This document shows positions 42,587 through 43,384 of a stretch of 43,384 bases of DNA, piece by piece (positions within the stretch are counted from its first letter, which is position 1; every line of letters begins with the position of its first letter). The position numbers were made by a program, and so were the translations under genes. The stretch spans positions 1 to 43,384 of the forward strand of contig JAGWUS010000032.1 of the NCBI GenBank assembly GCA_028868305.1, in the 5' to 3' direction. The notes below the pieces were generated by a model, which was not told the origin of the DNA, did no database searches, and saw only the letters and a program-made list of their open reading frames with translations. This DNA comes from Burkholderiales bacterium (GTDB lineage: Bacteria; Pseudomonadota; Gammaproteobacteria; Burkholderiales; Burkholderiaceae_C).

Positions 42587-43384
42587 TGCAAGCCACGCTG
42601 TATGCACTGGGCGCCATTGCGCTCTGGGTCACGCTGGCCTCGCTGGGCGTGGCGCTGCGCCACGTACCGCCGTTCCTACTCACCGGCGTGGCGTTGCTCG
42701 TTGGCAGCACGCTGGCACTGCCGTTTGTGGCCAGAGACCGGCAGCAATGGAAAATCCCGGCGCGCACGCTGCTCCTGGGCGTGTACGGCTTGTTTGGCTA
42801 CCACTTTCTGCTGTTTATCGCACTGCGGCTGGCACCGCCCGTCGAAGCCAACCTGGTGAATTACCTGTGGCCCCTGCTGATGGTGGTGCTCTCCCCGCTG
42901 CTGCTGCGCAATGTGCAGTTGCGCGGGGTGCATGTGGCGGCTGCCCTGCTGGGGTTTGCCGGGGCGGCGGTGGCCATTCTGGGCGCCAACGCCTCCGCCA
43001 CAGGCACCTTGGCCGTTTCTGGCGCCTGGTCCTGGGGCTATCTGCCTGCATTGGGGTCTGCGCTAATCTGGGCCAGCTATTCGCTGTGGACCCAGCGGGT
43101 ACCGGCGTTTCCCACTGCAGCGGTGGGGCTCTTTGGCCTGGTGTCTGGCCTGCTGTCGCTGCTGTGCCACTGGGCGCTGGAGCCGCAGGTGGCGCTCTCG
43201 GGTCAGGACTGGCTGCTGCTGGTGCTGATGGGCCTGGGGCCATTGGGCGCAGCTTTCTTTCTGTGGGACAAGGCACTCAAGCTGGGCGATGCGCGGCAGA
43301 TTGGCATTCTGAGCTACATCACCCCCCTGGCCTCGACCAGTCTGTTGATGGTGGTGTCGGGGCGCGCGTTCAGCTGGAGCATTG
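42586..43384 (+). CDS. DMT-family (EamA) exporter, cut by the window end
   Basis: 266 codons are visible from ATG 42586, which overlaps the AKR stop (TGATG). About nine membrane segments are present, in two EamA halves: LGAIALWVTLASLGVALRHV and GVYGLFGYHFLLFIALRLAP, VNYLWPLLMVVLSP, then LGSALIWASYSLWTQRVP and LGDARQIGILSYITPLAST. The layout resembles the YddG/RhaT-type amino-acid exporters. The last helix is missing beyond the window. Confidence 0.85.
   Translation, partial: MQATLYALGAIALWVTLASLGVALRHVPPFLLTGVALLVGSTLALPFVARDRQQWKIPARTLLLGVYGLFGYHFLLFIALRLAPPVEANLVNYLWPLLMVVLSPLLLRNVQLRGVHVAAALLGFAGAAVAILGANASATGTLAVSGAWSWGYLPALGSALIWASYSLWTQRVPAFPTAAVGLFGLVSGLLSLLCHWALEPQVALSGQDWLLLVLMGLGPLGAAFFLWDKALKLGDARQIGILSYITPLASTSLLMVVSGRAFSWSI

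Overview
The window looks like a chromosomal segment of a betaproteobacterium of the order Burkholderiales, most likely family Comamonadaceae (Rhodoferax/Polaromonas/Acidovorax-like). The reasons are the gene order D-amino-acid aminotransferase - DUF493 - lipB - lipA beside a nine-gene atp operon, the phenylacetate (paa) genes, and two kinds of short dispersed repeats that I recognise from memory as typical of this family. No database search was possible, so the taxonomic call is an inference.

Layout. 1-1100: end of a phenylacetate cluster (paaI partial, paaG), minus strand. 1100-2240: intergenic DNA with an inverted repeat and a dispersed repeat, then a small unknown gene and an NlpC/P60 lipoprotein. 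2280-18820: a copper/silver resistance region, almost all on the minus strand, in two blocks. The right block holds a Cys-rich secreted protein, a small periplasmic protein, a TolC-like lipoprotein, a Tat-exported multicopper oxidase, a cupredoxin, a DUF411 protein and a CusF. The left block holds a small membrane-anchored protein, a Met-rich protein, DUF2933, an isoprenylcysteine-methyltransferase-like protein, a P1B copper ATPase with an apparent frameshift, CusF and CusC-CusB-CusA. One membrane-protein gene points the other way between the blocks. No metal-sensing regulator is present. A perfect TTGAT-N4-ATCAA (FNR/ANR) site sits in front of the left block.

18990-22400: a scar of mobile DNA beside an intact tRNA-Arg(CCG). 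It has a second partial copy of the tRNA 3' half, two diverged copies of a truncated integrase, IS5-family and probable ISNCY-type transposase remnants, and one intact cargo gene encoding a GSU2403-type nucleotidyltransferase-fold protein. The copper region lies where the cargo of the outer element would be expected.

22400-26900: housekeeping genes (a membrane-anchored c-type cytochrome, a conserved hypothetical protein, a YheT-type hydrolase, LemA and two TPM-domain proteins). 26920-34050: the ATP synthase operon atpIBEFHAGDC, minus strand. 34187-37189: dat-like aminotransferase, DUF493, lipB and lipA, plus strand. 37421-41352: an ABC importer (binding protein, two permeases, ATPase) preceded by three GTCAT/C repeats at exact 11-bp spacing and a -10 element 10 bp downstream, which is the architecture of a PhoB-controlled promoter. 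This points to uptake of a phosphorus compound such as 2-aminoethylphosphonate. 41540-43384: an aldo/keto reductase and a DMT-family exporter cut by the window end.

The most notable observations are dispersed repeats that have become coding sequence in the aminotransferase and in LipA, the Pho-box promoter, the FNR site in front of the cus block, the single-base frameshift in the YHS domain of the copper ATPase, and the tandem tRNA-Arg integration scar.
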